Below, in pieces: positions 9,870 through 19,254 of a DNA stretch of 64,000 nucleotides; the first letter of the stretch is position 1, and every line of letters starts with the position of its first letter. The DNA is taken from assembly GCA_030949825.1 (NCBI GenBank), contig JAUZSC010000011.1:1-64000 (forward strand), in the 5' to 3' direction. Origin of the DNA: Sulfurimonas sp. (GTDB taxonomy: Bacteria > Campylobacterota > Campylobacteria > Campylobacterales > Sulfurimonadaceae). Made by a program: the position numbers and the translations under genes. The notes below the pieces were generated by a model that saw only the letters and a list, made by a program, of their open reading frames with translations, was not told the DNA's origin and made no database searches.

Positions 9870-10791
9870 TTAATTTAGAAAATATTCTTTTAAGTGATTT
9901 ATAGCACTCATACCCATAGCTTCCACAGCTTCTTTCGCATTGCCACCTATATGAGGAGTGCAAATCAGATTTGGTAGATTTAAAAACTCTTTGTCCGTTG
10001 GAGGTTCTTCAACATAAGCATCAATTGCTGCACCCGCTATTATATTATTTTGCAAAGCGGATTTTAAATCTTTTTCATTGACGATTCCACCACGAGCTGT
10101 ATTAAGTATATATGCTGAATTTTTCATAGTTTTCAAGACTTTCATATCTATCAAGCCATCTGTTGTATCATTGTGTGGGGTATGCAGAGTTATAATATCC
10201 GATTTTATATATATATCTTTTTTCGAGCTTTCGATTAAATCATTTTTTTCATAATATTTATCTTGATTTATAATATCGTTAACAAGTATCTTACAGCCAA
10301 AAGGTTTAAGGAGTCTTACCACTTCCTTCCCTATATGTCCGACACCTATAATACCAATAGTTTTACCGCTAAGTTGAAATCCACCAGATTTATTCCAAGT
10401 ACCTCGTTTGAGCTCATTTGATGTCATAAATAAATTTCTACTAAACATCAACATAAACCCAAGTGCCATTTCAGCAACTGAAAGCTTATTTACTCCACCA
10501 GTCCAACCTATGGCTATATCTCTTTTTTTTACAGGCTTCTAGGTCAATATTATTTAGTCCTACACCATATTTAGATATTATTTTAAGATTAGAACAACAA
10601 CCTAACACTTCCTCATCAATCGGCTCAAGTCCTACTATAACAGCATCTGCATCTTTAATAAACTCTATTAACTCTTTTTTATCAAACCTCTTGCCATCTA
10701 AATTTAACTTGGCGTTTGGAAAGTATTTATATATCTCTTTTTGTAAAGTTTTATTTTTTGAAAAACTTGGGGATGTTGCTATTACATTCAT
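9870..10791 (-). pseudogene. D-isomer 2-hydroxyacid dehydrogenase, one frameshift
   Basis: About 306 residues once restored. The N-terminal part has ISKYGVGLNNIDLEAC. The NAD domain has GIIGVGHIGKEVVRLL and the catalytic regions LNTARGGIVNEKDL and PHIGGNAKEAVEA (catalytic His). The frame breaks near 10525 in a run of eight T. SerA-like enzymes in polysaccharide islands oxidise D-hydroxyacids or make hydroxy-acid donors. The start at 10791 overlaps the restored HEPN stop. A degenerate copy of its first 95 bases lies at 11508-11604. Confidence 0.85.
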
Positions 10792-11184
10792 TTTATCTCA
10801 CTTTGTACAAACTCTAAAAGCTCATCAAGTATTTTTATATATTTATCAGCATCTTCTAAATCATCATGAATGATAGCATATCTTCCCTCAACTGCAAACC
10901 CAGTAAGAGGAATTAGTTTTTTCTATATTTTCAATTACAACTATTTGCTGATCATTCATAGTTAAAATCAACTCCTCAATATCATGAGTTTTTACAACAT
11001 GATATTTATTATATACTAGCAATGTTTTTAAAAGTTTTTCTGCACACTGTTGAAGATGAAACATTATAACTTCCAAATCTAAATCTTCATCACCATTTTC
11101 AAAATCTCTCAATGTATTTTTTGCTACTTTAAGATCTGTTTTAGCTTTTTTCAATAAAATCTCATATTGCTTTAAGAACTCCAT
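10788..11184 (-). CDS. HEPN-domain protein of a HEPN/MNT pair, one frameshift
   Basis: HEPN-domain protein paired with the nucleotidyltransferase at 11172. The helix FHLQQCAEKLLKTLLV is typical. An A run near 10920 breaks the frame. In the restored reading the protein continues GFAVEGRYAIIHDD to a TGA at 10788, and RYAIIH is an R-x4-H ribonuclease motif. Length becomes about 131 residues. In such modules HEPN is the toxin and MNT neutralises it, often by adding AMP. The genes overlap by 13 bases. Confidence 0.8.
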
Positions 11185-11486
11185 AAAACAACTCCCTTGT
11201 CCTCTATATCTTTATAAACAGAACCATACTCTTTTTTATAAAATTCATATTCATCTAACCTAGGGTTTAATATATCTTTTGAAACTCTAATACCACTTAG
11301 CAAACCTCTAATCTTAGCTTTTTCATCCCATTTATTACCATAATCTTTTTCTACTATGCAAATATCTAAATCACTATCTTCATTAGGAGTACCATAAGCA
11401 TAAGAACCAAAGAGTATGATTTTATCAGGTTTTAGTGGCATTAGAGCTTCTACTATTTGAGATTTCAGTTCTTCTATGTCTATCAT
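11172..11486 (-). CDS. MNT nucleotidyltransferase, antitoxin of HEPN/MNT pair
   Basis: A 104-residue minimal nucleotidyltransferase. The signature GSYAYGTPNEDSDLDICIVE (GSx then DxD) lies near residues 28-47. It is translated just before the HEPN gene. Members of this family AMPylate their HEPN partner. The pair sits between the dehydrogenase gene and the decayed copy of that gene's 5' end. Confidence 0.85.
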   Translation of the reverse strand: MIDIEELKSQIVEALMPLKPDKIILFGSYAYGTPNEDSDLDICIVEKDYGNKWDEKAKIRGLLSGIRVSKDILNPRLDEYEFYKKEYGSVYKDIEDKGVVLWSS

Positions 11487-11507
11487 GAATTTATATCACC
11501 TTTCCCC

Positions 11508-11604
11508 TCTAAAATTAACTTGGCGTTTGGAAAATATTTATATGTCTCTTTTTTGTAAAGTTTTATTTTTTGAAAAACTTAGGGATGTTGCTATTACATT
11601 CATA
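11508..11604 (-). repeat. Degenerate direct copy of the 5' end of the dehydrogenase gene
   Basis: This 97-bp stretch matches 10697-10791, the first 32 codons of the hydroxyacid dehydrogenase, with several substitutions and a one-base length change. It still has the ATG directly behind the acyltransferase stop at 11608, so it preserves the original gene junction. The HEPN/MNT cassette lies between the two copies. It is non-functional because the frame soon closes. Confidence 0.85.
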
Positions 11605-11607
11605 AGA

Positions 11608-12225
11608 TTAATCCTTTAATTGTTTTTTAAAAGCTTTAAAATCATTGAATCCATTCTTATCAATAATTTTCTTTAATTTTTTTCTTGAAAAGTTCCACCA
11701 TTTTAATTTCAAAAGCCAATTTATATCTTTATCATTGTATCTATATTTAATAACTCTTGCGGGATTACCAACTGCTATTGCATAAGCTGGGACATCTATA
11801 GTAACAACTGCACTAGCCCCAATAATTACACCATCGCTTATTGTAACACCTTTCATTACAACAGCGTTTGCACCTATCCAGACATCATTACCAATTATAG
11901 TTTCAATATTATCTTTATCATAGTTCTTATAGCCTTTAACAAAATCACCACTATGTTCATATAAATAAAATGAATGTGTACTCACATCTGTATTATGCTC
12001 CCATAATCCAATATAGCATCCATTTGCTATAGAACAAAATTTACCTATTTTAGATTTATTAACAATAGAGTATTGAGAAATATAACTATATTTTCCTAAT
12101 GTACTATTATGCAACTCACTGTAATCTTTCAATCTTGAATAATATTTTAAAATTGAATTGTTAATTTTTGCTGTACTTGATATAGAAACTTTAGCATGTA
12201 TATTATTTTTCACGAATCCACTCAA
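11608..12225 (-). CDS. Hexapeptide-repeat acetyltransferase (CatB/WbbJ-like)
   Basis: A 205-residue left-handed beta-helix acyltransferase. The N-terminal half has irregular hexapeptides ([15 protein letters not shown]), the centre has a family-typical histidine region ([15 protein letters not shown]), and the C-terminal half has [17 protein letters not shown] and [13 protein letters not shown], the end of the acetyl-CoA site. Probably O- or N-acetylates a sugar of the surface glycan. Its start overlaps the end of the epimerase gene by 23 bases. Confidence 0.85.
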   Translation of the reverse strand: MSGFVKNNIHAKVSISSTAKINNSILKYYSRLKDYSELHNSTLGKYSYISQYSIVNKSKIGKFCSIANGCYIGLWEHNTDVSTHSFYLYEHSGDFVKGYKNYDKDNIETIIGNDVWIGANAVVMKGVTISDGVIIGASAVVTIDVPAYAIAVGNPARVIKYRYNDKDINWLLKLKWWNFSRKKLKKIIDKNGFNDFKAFKKQLKD

Positions 12226-13132
12226 TCATTTTTTTCAAACCAATATCAAAATCCAATAATGGTTTATTATAAATACTTAAAAGTAATTTATTGTTTGCAT
12301 ATATTCCAAATTGATCGCCTGGAGTACCCTCTTCTATCACTATTTTCTTTTCACTACCAGTATACTTTCTTATTAAAGTTAACATTTCATTTACTGTAGT
12401 TTTTCTACCTGTTCCTATATTTATAATTTTATTAATAAATTTATTATTTTGTGCAGATTCAATAGTAATATCAACAATATCATCAATATATATCAAATCT
12501 CTAAATCTATTTAAATCACCTTTTACAATAACTTTATCAAAGCTATCATCTAAAAACTGTTTTAAATATATACTTACCATACCTTGTTTTAAGTTATCAA
12601 GATTTTGACCTGGTCCATAAATATTAAAATATCTCAGTGATACATAGTCTATACCAAACTGTTTTGAAAATATTTCCAAATACTTTTCACTAGCTAACTT
12701 ACCTACGGCATAAAATGATTTTGGATTTGTTTCATCTTGCTCATTAAATTTCTCTTGGGACTCTTTTTCTCCATAAACAGACATAGTACTTGCATATATA
12801 AATGTCTTACATTCAGTTTTTACACAATACTGAAGTAATTTCAAAGTAGAAAGAGTGTTTGTATTTAAGTCATATTCAGGGTCTTCATAACTCATTTCAC
12901 CAGAGCTTTGTCCACCTATATGAAATATACCATCAAATTTTGCATTATTAAGTTTTTTAATAGTTTCATTTTTACTAAAATCACCTTCTATAAACAGAAC
13001 ATCTTTCGGTATATTTTCAATATATCCAGTATTTAAATTGTCAATAACAGTGAGCACATGTCCTTGTTTTAATAATTTTTTAACTATAGCACTACCTACA
13101 AAACCTGCACCACCTGTTACGAGATAATTCAT
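12203..13132 (-). CDS. UDP-glucose 4-epimerase-like SDR
   Basis: A 309-residue extended [23 protein letters not shown] is the NAD-binding start, [13 protein letters not shown] holds the catalytic Tyr and Lys, and [10 protein letters not shown] and [12 protein letters not shown] are typical substrate-domain blocks. Length and motifs fit GalE-like or related nucleotide-sugar epimerases. It abuts the acyltransferase upstream with no gap. The exact sugar is not resolved. Confidence 0.87.
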   Translation of the reverse strand: MNYLVTGGAGFVGSAIVKKLLKQGHVLTVIDNLNTGYIENIPKDVLFIEGDFSKNETIKKLNNAKFDGIFHIGGQSSGEMSYEDPEYDLNTNTLSTLKLLQYCVKTECKTFIYASTMSVYGEKESQEKFNEQDETNPKSFYAVGKLASEKYLEIFSKQFGIDYVSLRYFNIYGPGQNLDNLKQGMVSIYLKQFLDDSFDKVIVKGDLNRFRDLIYIDDIVDITIESAQNNKFINKIINIGTGRKTTVNEMLTLIRKYTGSEKKIVIEEGTPGDQFGIYANNKLLLSIYNKPLLDFDIGLKKMIEWIREK

Positions 13133-13717
13133 CTATTTCCTCTTCTTTATAAGTTTAGCAGGGACACCACCCATAACTGAGTAAGGTTTTACATCTTTTG
13201 TCACTACACTACCAGCACCAATAATTGAGCTTTTTTCTATAGTAGTATTTGCAGTTATTACACAATTAGAAGATACCCATACATCATCTTCTATTATTAT
13301 CTCACCGTAAGTATGCCCTTGTTCCCTAAATGGTATATCGGGGTTATCAAAAGTATGATTAGATGCTCTAAGTACACAGTTTGGTGCAATAGCGCAATCA
13401 TCTCCTATAACTATCTTTCCAAATGATGCACCTAGTTGAGAATTACTATTCATAGTAAAATTATTTCCTATCACTAATCCCCCCCCATCATGAGCATATA
13501 CATAACTATTTTTCATAAATGAGACATTGCTTCCAAGCTCTATATTTTCAAAACCCAAGATTGTCACACCGGTATCAATACTAAATTTTCCACTTTTTTT
13601 AAATAGTGGTTTATATGCTATATATCTTAGTTTTTTTCCAAGTTCTGTAGGCATAGCAGACAATATCGCTATATATATTTGAAATAAGAGTTTACTTATC
13701 TTTTTAAACACTATCAT
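13133..13717 (-). CDS. Hexapeptide-repeat acyltransferase with N-terminal membrane helix
   Basis: A 194-residue acyltransferase. A hydrophobic N-terminus (LLFQIYIAILSAM) may attach it to the membrane. The repeat domain includes VIGNNFTMNSNSQLGA, the loop ASNHTFDNPDIPF with the likely catalytic His, and IEDDVWVSSNCVI; the end GGVPAKLIKKRK is typical. It probably acetylates a lipid-linked sugar. The start follows a decayed copy of the 3' end of the KdsB-like gene. Confidence 0.85.
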   Translation of the reverse strand: MIVFKKISKLLFQIYIAILSAMPTELGKKLRYIAYKPLFKKSGKFSIDTGVTILGFENIELGSNVSFMKNSYVYAHDGGGLVIGNNFTMNSNSQLGASFGKIVIGDDCAIAPNCVLRASNHTFDNPDIPFREQGHTYGEIIIEDDVWVSSNCVITANTTIEKSSIIGAGSVVTKDVKPYSVMGGVPAKLIKKRK

Positions 13718-13722
13718 TTTTC

Positions 13723-13768
13723 ATAATCTCAACAACCAATTTTTTGTATCTATCATTTTTACTTTTCT
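13723..13768 (-). repeat. Decayed copy of the 3' end of the KdsB-like gene
   Basis: Two blocks of about 19-20 bases match the KdsB-like gene near 15051-15069 and 15112-15131. Between the blocks roughly 40 bases are missing. The intact gene end lies on the other side of the HEPN/MNT/PemK cassette. It has no coding function. Confidence 0.75.
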
Positions 13769-13769
13769 C

Positions 13770-14174
13770 CTATTTTTTTATTATGTTTATATAAGCCATA
13801 TTGTTATTTATGTACCTATAAATATCATTATATGTAGAAATCAATTCATCACTTTTTTCATAAACAAGGTTAATATTATCTACTACTTCATCTTGATTAA
13901 AGTTGCATTCATGTGCAATATTGTTTCTAACTTCTCTAAGTTCCAGCCATCTGTTCTTATCTAATACATCTAGCTTTTCCAATCTATTTAAAATATCTAA
14001 AAAAGGTTTTTTCTCAACATCTTCTTCAGATAAAATTAAAATACCTTTTAATATAGATTCTCCAATAGTATCTTGTAGTTTTGAAAATCGAAAAATTAAC
14101 TGATCTATAAAACTACTTTGAATATTATCTATTGATAAATATTTTTCTATTGTTAAGGGCATATCTTTTTTCAT
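13770..14174 (-). CDS. HEPN-domain ribonuclease-like protein
   Basis: A 134-residue all-helical HEPN protein. LREVRNNIAHEC carries the R-x4-H motif expected of HEPN ribonucleases. It overlaps the MNT gene by four bases. Family knowledge says such proteins are toxins held in check by the partner. It is the last gene of a four-gene cassette with MNT, a PemK/MazF-type toxin and its antitoxin. Confidence 0.85.
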   Translation of the reverse strand: MKKDMPLTIEKYLSIDNIQSSFIDQLIFRFSKLQDTIGESILKGILILSEEDVEKKPFLDILNRLEKLDVLDKNRWLELREVRNNIAHECNFNQDEVVDNINLVYEKSDELISTYNDIYRYINNNMAYINIIKK

Positions 14175-14452
14175 AACAATATCCCTTTTTTTAGGGCTTC
14201 TTTCTCTATAACCCTATTTTTATCTTTTGAGATAACAACATCTATCTTCTGGTCGCCTATTTTTTCTTTGAGTCTTGCTAAAAATTTTATTTTATTTACA
14301 AGCTCACTGTTTTTAGTTTGTATATACAAATCTATATCACCACCCCTAACATTATCATCTACACGACTACCAAAAAGATATATATATCCACTACCAAACA
14401 CATCTAAAAAAGTTTGTTTTATTGATTGTATTTCATATTTTGTAAGTCTCAT
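14171..14452 (-). CDS. MNT nucleotidyltransferase, antitoxin-like
   Basis: A 93-residue nucleotidyltransferase with YLFGSRVDDNVRGGDIDLYI (GSR then DxD) near residues 26-45. It lies immediately upstream of the HEPN gene and overlaps both neighbours by four bases. It is the predicted neutralising partner of the HEPN protein. Confidence 0.85.
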   Translation of the reverse strand: MRLTKYEIQSIKQTFLDVFGSGYIYLFGSRVDDNVRGGDIDLYIQTKNSELVNKIKFLARLKEKIGDQKIDVVISKDKNRVIEKEALKKGILL

Positions 14453-14769
14453 TTAGATGCACACCCTATCTCTTCGCAAAACTTTCTATATATTTTCAAT
14501 AGTAACTCTTTATTTACAGAAGCTAAATGTTTAAATAAAATTGATTTATGTAATGTGAAGTTTTTAGGCACAACCACTAAGGAATCTTTTTCTAGTTTTC
14601 CTTGTGATAAATCTTGATTTTTAATAATGATGCCTGAAAAATTGATTTGAGAAGTAAGCTGCAAGCAAATACAATCTTCATCTAATTCTTTTATCACCAA
14701 AATAGGTCTTATTTTATATTCACTTAAATCTGTAAAATATATTTTAGCTAAATAAATGTTGCCTACCAT
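14449..14769 (-). CDS. PemK/MazF-type toxin
   Basis: A 106-residue protein starting MVGNIYLAKIYFTD, followed by RPILVIKEL, the usual strand pair of PemK/MazF endoribonucleases, and SLVVVPKNFTLHKS, the second conserved block. Members cut mRNA at short sequences. It overlaps the small upstream gene by seven bases. The antitoxin is of the same family as that of the PIN toxin at 9242. Confidence 0.75.
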   Translation of the reverse strand: MVGNIYLAKIYFTDLSEYKIRPILVIKELDEDCICLQLTSQINFSGIIIKNQDLSQGKLEKDSLVVVPKNFTLHKSILFKHLASVNKELLLKIYRKFCEEIGCASK

Positions 14770-14987
14770 TTTGAATAATCCTCATTATCATCTATAAAAC
14801 TTTTAGAATTAAAACCGATTTTTCCAATACTATTAAGTTCAGATTTATTCCATTTATCGTATTGGACATTATCAGAAATAACTTTTTTATCCTCTATTAT
14901 TTCTAATTCTTTTGTATTTATATTTTTTAGTAAAAACATAATATGATTATATATACTATCTTGTATATTTAACTTTACAACATGCAC
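14763..14987 (-). CDS. Antitoxin partner of the PemK/MazF toxin
   Basis: The GTG at 14987 is chosen because AAAGGA lies six bases upstream and because it gives VHVVKLNIQDSIYNHIMFLL, which aligns end to end with the antitoxin at 9624. A TTG at 15002 is the alternative. The acidic C-terminal half (FIDDNEDYSKW) differs from the other antitoxin, as expected if it contacts a different toxin. About 74 residues. Confidence 0.7.
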   Translation of the reverse strand: MHVVKLNIQDSIYNHIMFLLKNINTKELEIIEDKKVISDNVQYDKWNKSELNSIGKIGFNSKSFIDDNEDYSKW

Positions 14988-15018
14988 TTTTAATCCTTTC
15001 AAATAATTTTAATAAATA

Positions 15019-15786
15019 TTATCTATAACTTTCAAACAATTCATCCTCTTTCATCATCTCAACAACCAAATCTAAGTCTTCTTTAGTATCAACAGCCTTT
15101 GTTTCGTATTTAGTATCTATCATTTTTACTTTCATACCATTCTCAAGTATTCTCATCATATCGACTGACTCTATTATCTCTAAAGGTGTTGGTTCCATAT
15201 CGTTGTACTCTAGCAAAAAATCTCTAGTAAAAGGTATAACACAAACCTGTTTTTTCATAGGTACTTCTAAAATACCTTTTTTTCTACTTGGGATTGGTTC
15301 TCTACTAAAATATATGGCGTTTGAAAATTTATCCATTACCACTTTTACTTCATTTGGGTTTTCAAAGGCTTCTAATGTTTTTAAATCTGCTACAAGGTTC
15401 GTGATAATTAAACTTTTATCTTCCATCATAGGCTGTACTGCTTCATCTATCATCTGTGGAAATGTCAATGGCTCATCACCCTGCACCATAACCATGATGT
15501 CACATTTTTCACCTGTTTCTTTTTCTATTTTTAACATAGCTTCTGCACATCTATCCGAACATCTCTCATGACAATCACTAGTCATAACAGCTTTACCACC
15601 TATAGACTCTACATAATCATATATCTCTTCATCACACGTAGCAACATAAACTTCACTCAGCGTTTTACTCAGTTTTACTCTTTTATAAACATGCCCTATC
15701 ATAGGCATACCTAAAATTTCTTTCATTGGCTTTCCTGGAAATCTACTCGATCCCATTCTTGCTGGTATTATTGAGATTATATTCAT
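15019..15786 (-). CDS. KdsB-like CMP-sugar (3-deoxy-manno-octulosonate family) cytidylyltransferase
   Basis: A 255-residue nucleotidyltransferase. MNIISIIPARMGSSRFPGKP is the CTP-binding start shared by KdsB and NeuA families, and MVMVQGDEPL is the metal-binding block of KdsB. The end (DTKEDLDLVVEMM) also fits KdsB. It may be a second, island-specific CMP-Kdo synthetase or may activate another ulosonic acid. A broken copy of its 3' end lies at 13723-13768. Confidence 0.82.
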   Translation of the reverse strand: MNIISIIPARMGSSRFPGKPMKEILGMPMIGHVYKRVKLSKTLSEVYVATCDEEIYDYVESIGGKAVMTSDCHERCSDRCAEAMLKIEKETGEKCDIMVMVQGDEPLTFPQMIDEAVQPMMEDKSLIITNLVADLKTLEAFENPNEVKVVMDKFSNAIYFSREPIPSRKKGILEVPMKKQVCVIPFTRDFLLEYNDMEPTPLEIIESVDMMRILENGMKVKMIDTKYETKAVDTKEDLDLVVEMMKEDELFESYR

Positions 15787-15803
15787 ATTAGTTATTTCCT
15801 TAT

Positions 15804-16178
15804 TTATTTTGCAAATATATCAAGCATTTTAAAGATTGTAGCAAACGCACCTAGTATTACTATAAGTTGTACCATATTTTTATTTAGTGCTTTTTGTATT
15901 GTATGTTCTATCTTTTCATTAAGTAAATCAAACTTATTTTCTAGCCCTACAAACTTATTTTCCAAACCATTAAAGTCACCCTTTAAACTTGCAACATCAG
16001 CAACTACCTCGTTTAATTTTTGATCTAAATGATTGATATGATTATATTGAGATTTTAAAAGCAATGTATTTATATCTTCAGAATTTAGTCCTTTACCTTG
16101 ACTAAACTTCTCTTCTATCTCTTTTATTTTTGGAGTTATCATCTCTATAAGCATATCATCTACTCTAGTTTTATCCAT
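15804..16178 (-). CDS. Coiled-coil protein with C-terminal membrane anchor
   Basis: A 124-residue protein of unknown function. Residues 45-95 form heptads (LENKFVGLENKFDLL) and residues 103-119 are hydrophobic (MVQLIVILGAFATIF), so it is likely a tail-anchored or short membrane protein. The ATG at 16178 overlaps the restored stop of the aldolase (TAATG). A close paralogue, broken by the 268-bp element, lies at 16980-17678 on the other side of the aldolase. Confidence 0.7.
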   Translation of the reverse strand: MDKTRVDDMLIEMITPKIKEIEEKFSQGKGLNSEDINTLLLKSQYNHINHLDQKLNEVVADVASLKGDFNGLENKFVGLENKFDLLNEKIEHTIQKALNKNMVQLIVILGAFATIFKMLDIFAK

Positions 16179-16940
16179 TAGTTAAGCCCTTCTTTTATAG
16201 TTTTCATTCCTGCTCTTGCACTATCCCCTAAAAAAGAAAAAGTCTAAGCTATAAGCCAAGAAGGTGCATCCTTCATCAATCCGTTGTTGTAGTTTTTGAG
16301 GGTCTGATTCTATTACATGAAACCCTGAAGGCACATTTTGTTCTTTACAAACTCTAAGAACCTTTGCTATACCATCCTTCACATCGTCTCTATCATACTC
16401 CCCAGGATACCCCATGCTTCCTGACAAATCGTACGGTCCTATTATCACACCATCTATTCCATCTGTAGTTATAATATCTTCTATATTTTCTACAGCTTCA
16501 AAATGCTCTATTTGAGCTATGATTACAAGCTCTTCATTAACCCATTTTTTATACTCATTAAAACCTAAGCCATACTTTTGAGCACGGAACAATCCAACAC
16601 CTCTTTTCCCAACAGGCGGATACTTAGCATAATCTATAGCTTCAAGTGCATCAGCTTTTGACTTAACCATAGGCACGACTATACCATCAGCACCCATATC
16701 AAGGATTCGTTTGATTATAACTTCTTCATTTTTACTAACTCTTACCAATGCTTTCATTCCATTTGCTTGGATTGTGGCAATAAGGTTATGAGCAGTTGTT
16801 AAGTCTATGGATGTATGTTCAATATCTACAACCAACCATTCAAAGCCTGCACTAGCCATAATGTCTATTATAGAAGGATGACCTATCGTAACCCAAGAGC
16901 CTATTGTAAGTTGATTGTTCTTTAATTTATTTTTTAGCAA
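16178..16940 (-). CDS. HpcH/HpaI-family aldolase, frameshift at the 3' end
   Basis: Class II pyruvate-type aldolase of about 254 residues. WLVVDIEHTSIDL and VRVSKNEEVIIKRILDMGAD are the substrate and metal regions, and VIIGPYDLSGSMG is the signature near the end. The frame breaks in a T run at 16233 (six T where five are expected); restored, the protein ends SARAGMKTIKEGLN with TAA overlapping the next ATG. Such enzymes cleave 2-keto-3-deoxy acids, which fits ulosonic-acid or hydroxyacid metabolism in the island. Confidence 0.87.
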
Positions 16941-16979
16941 TACCTATTTCTCCAATATCTTGTTAATCTTTTCATCTCT

Positions 16980-17678
16980 TTAAAACTTGTCTATAATTTT
17001 AGAAAGTGTTAAGAATCCACCCATAACAACTATGTGTAATAACATATTCTTATTTAATGACTTTTGAATATTATGCTCTATCTTTTCTTCCATTAAATCA
17101 AATTTGTATTTATCTCATTTTTAAAGCTTTGAAATTCATTTTTTTAAGCTATTAAATTCACTTTTAAGAGTATTAAACTCACCTTTTAGGTCACTAAACT
17201 CACCTTTTAAGCTTGCAACATCAGCTACCACTTCATCTAGTTTTGCATCAAGATGATTAATATGGTTATATTCATACCTCTCTACACAACTCAAAAGGAC
17301 AGAACCCCTTGTTTATGGGGTTGTAAAAATATAAGTTAGGAAATAACGGCTAATCAAGTCAATTGAACTCAAATACTACAGTTGTTTTTACCATAAAGTT
17401 TATATTTCCATCCATTTATAAGAAAAAGGCTTAAAAAAACAATACATTGATATTGAAAATATCAATATTTAACTTAATAATTTCCTTAAAGTGCTCAAAA
17501 TAGGCTTTTAAAGCGTAAAATATTTGTGTAGAGAGCTATGGTTATATTGAGACTTTAGCAACAGTGTATTTATATCATCTTGAGTTAAACCCTCACCATT
17601 TCCAAACTTCTCTTCTATCTGTTTTACTTTTGGAGTTATCATCTCTATTAACATATCATCTACATTTGTTTTGTTCAT
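16980..17678 (-). pseudogene. Paralogue of the coiled-coil protein, disrupted by the 268-bp element
   Basis: The minus strand from 17678 reads MNKTNVDDMLIEMITPKV, nearly the same as the gene at 15804-16178. The reading enters the 268-bp element at 17548 and resumes at 17272 as NHINHLDAKLDEVV. The coil region repeats GEFSDLKGEFNTLKSEF, and further frame breaks occur near 17140 and 17110. The end keeps the hydrophobic helix and a stop at 16980. A spacer copy of the coil makes it slightly longer than its paralogue. Confidence 0.85.
17273..17540. mobile_element. 268-bp MITE-like element, copy 2
   Basis: Identical by eye to 3526-3793, with the same 17-bp inverted ends and the same flanking 8-mer GTTATATT at 17265-17272 and 17541-17548. 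The intact paralogue near 16040 shows the empty site with a single ATTATATT, which confirms an insertion with target duplication. The element contains a short GC-rich hairpin (AACCCC/GGGGTT) but no ORF. Confidence 0.88.
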
Positions 17679-17751
17679 AAGTCACCCTTTAGTTTATTAT
17701 ATCTCATCTCTATTCAATTTCATACAAATAAGTTCTTTATTATTTATACGT

Positions 17752-19254
17752 TTATTTTTGAGTGACATTTTTCAAGCTTACTAAAATCTCTTTTATCTCA
17801 TCTCTGTTTGTAGCAAATACTTGTGGAAATATATATGCAAATATTATAACAAAAACAGTATACAAAAATCCTGAAGATAAAAATTCTATAATAGGCGATG
17901 AAAAATTTATAATGCTACTAGACACCAGAGCAATTAGTACAAAAAATGCTAGTGCATATAACTGATGATACAAGAAATGCTTTATTTTAAAGTCTAGTAA
18001 TTTAGCATTAAAATAAAGTTGTATATTTGTCCCTATAAGTTGTCCAATCACCATTTTATAAGCCAATCCAACTGCACCTAAATCAAGAAAATAAATAGTG
18101 CTAAAAGATATAGCCATACCTAAAGGCATTGTAAACAGTGCCATATTTCGCATAAGCTTTGTTTGTCCTGTAGCATAAAATATACTGCCACTCAACTGCC
18201 CATAAGTTTGGTGCATTGGGTAAAGTGCCATAATAACTAGTACCAAATAAGTATCTTTAAACTTCTCATCTGTAAATATCATAAGTACATTTTCACTCTG
18301 CACCGATATAAACACTGCAAAAAAAGCCGCTATACTGTAGAGCATAGGGATGTATCTTAAGAAGAGTTTTCGCATTGTCTCTAAATCATTTTCTTCATAA
18401 GACTTAGAAAACTCTCTTGTAATAATAGGTGTCATAGCACTTGTAAACATAAAACACATTGCAGCCAGACTATAAGCCAAACCATAAAATCCAGTCTGTT
18501 CACTCCCCGCAGTACTTTGTAGTAGCCATATATCGAACATACCTGCTATGAGTCCTATGATGCTATAAACTAACAGTGGGTGACAATACTCTATAAACTC
18601 CTTACTAATAATTTTAAATTTTAAATTTTTAATTTTTAATAATTGATTTGTAAATATATCTTTTTTAATAAATAGCCAAGTTAAAATCAATAAAAATGAA
18701 ATTAAAGCAATATATTGAAATAAAAAATAACTATACAGGTCAAATGATGTAAAATATATAAAATACAAAAGTAAAAATAGAGATACTATTTTATGCCCTA
18801 TCTTAATCAACTCTACAGAAACAGTCAAAGCATAAGCATCCGATATTTTTATAAATATCTGAGTAACCCAAGTGAAAAATCCAAAAAATAGCCCAAAGTA
18901 AATATACTCATTTGGAATATCAGGTAAAATATAAGATGTTAAGTCAAAATTATTTATTATGAATATAAAACAAAAAATAAAACTCATTACTAAAAAAGAA
19001 TAAATAAAATAAAAAGTTATTAACTCTTTTCTAGTATGTCTAGCTGATAATTTAGTAAAAAAAGCTATTGAACTTCCCATATCTAAGAAACCTATAGCTT
19101 TCATAAAAAAGTCTTGTAAATATACGAACTGTCCGTAAGCTATAGGACCTAATGCTTTTGGGACTATGGCTATTAAAATTGCACCTATTATTCCAGATAT
19201 TATATTTGCAAATAGTTTTATACTATAGCGTTTTTTTAGGCTGTCTTCTTTCAT
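17752..19254 (-). CDS. Wzx-type polysaccharide flippase
   Basis: A 500-residue integral membrane protein with about 12-14 predicted helices. The N-terminal part (IVPKALGPIAYGQFVYLQDF) is typical of oligosaccharide flippases of the MOP superfamily. It would carry lipid-linked oligosaccharide units across the inner membrane for assembly of O-antigen or capsule. The stop abuts the next start in the direction of reading from the upstream gene at 19255. Confidence 0.85.
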   Translation of the reverse strand: MKEDSLKKRYSIKLFANIISGIIGAILIAIVPKALGPIAYGQFVYLQDFFMKAIGFLDMGSSIAFFTKLSARHTRKELITFYFIYSFLVMSFIFCFIFIINNFDLTSYILPDIPNEYIYFGLFFGFFTWVTQIFIKISDAYALTVSVELIKIGHKIVSLFLLLYFIYFTSFDLYSYFLFQYIALISFLLILTWLFIKKDIFTNQLLKIKNLKFKIISKEFIEYCHPLLVYSIIGLIAGMFDIWLLQSTAGSEQTGFYGLAYSLAAMCFMFTSAMTPIITREFSKSYEENDLETMRKLFLRYIPMLYSIAAFFAVFISVQSENVLMIFTDEKFKDTYLVLVIMALYPMHQTYGQLSGSIFYATGQTKLMRNMALFTMPLGMAISFSTIYFLDLGAVGLAYKMVIGQLIGTNIQLYFNAKLLDFKIKHFLYHQLYALAFFVLIALVSSSIINFSSPIIEFLSSGFLYTVFVIIFAYIFPQVFATNRDEIKEILVSLKNVTQK

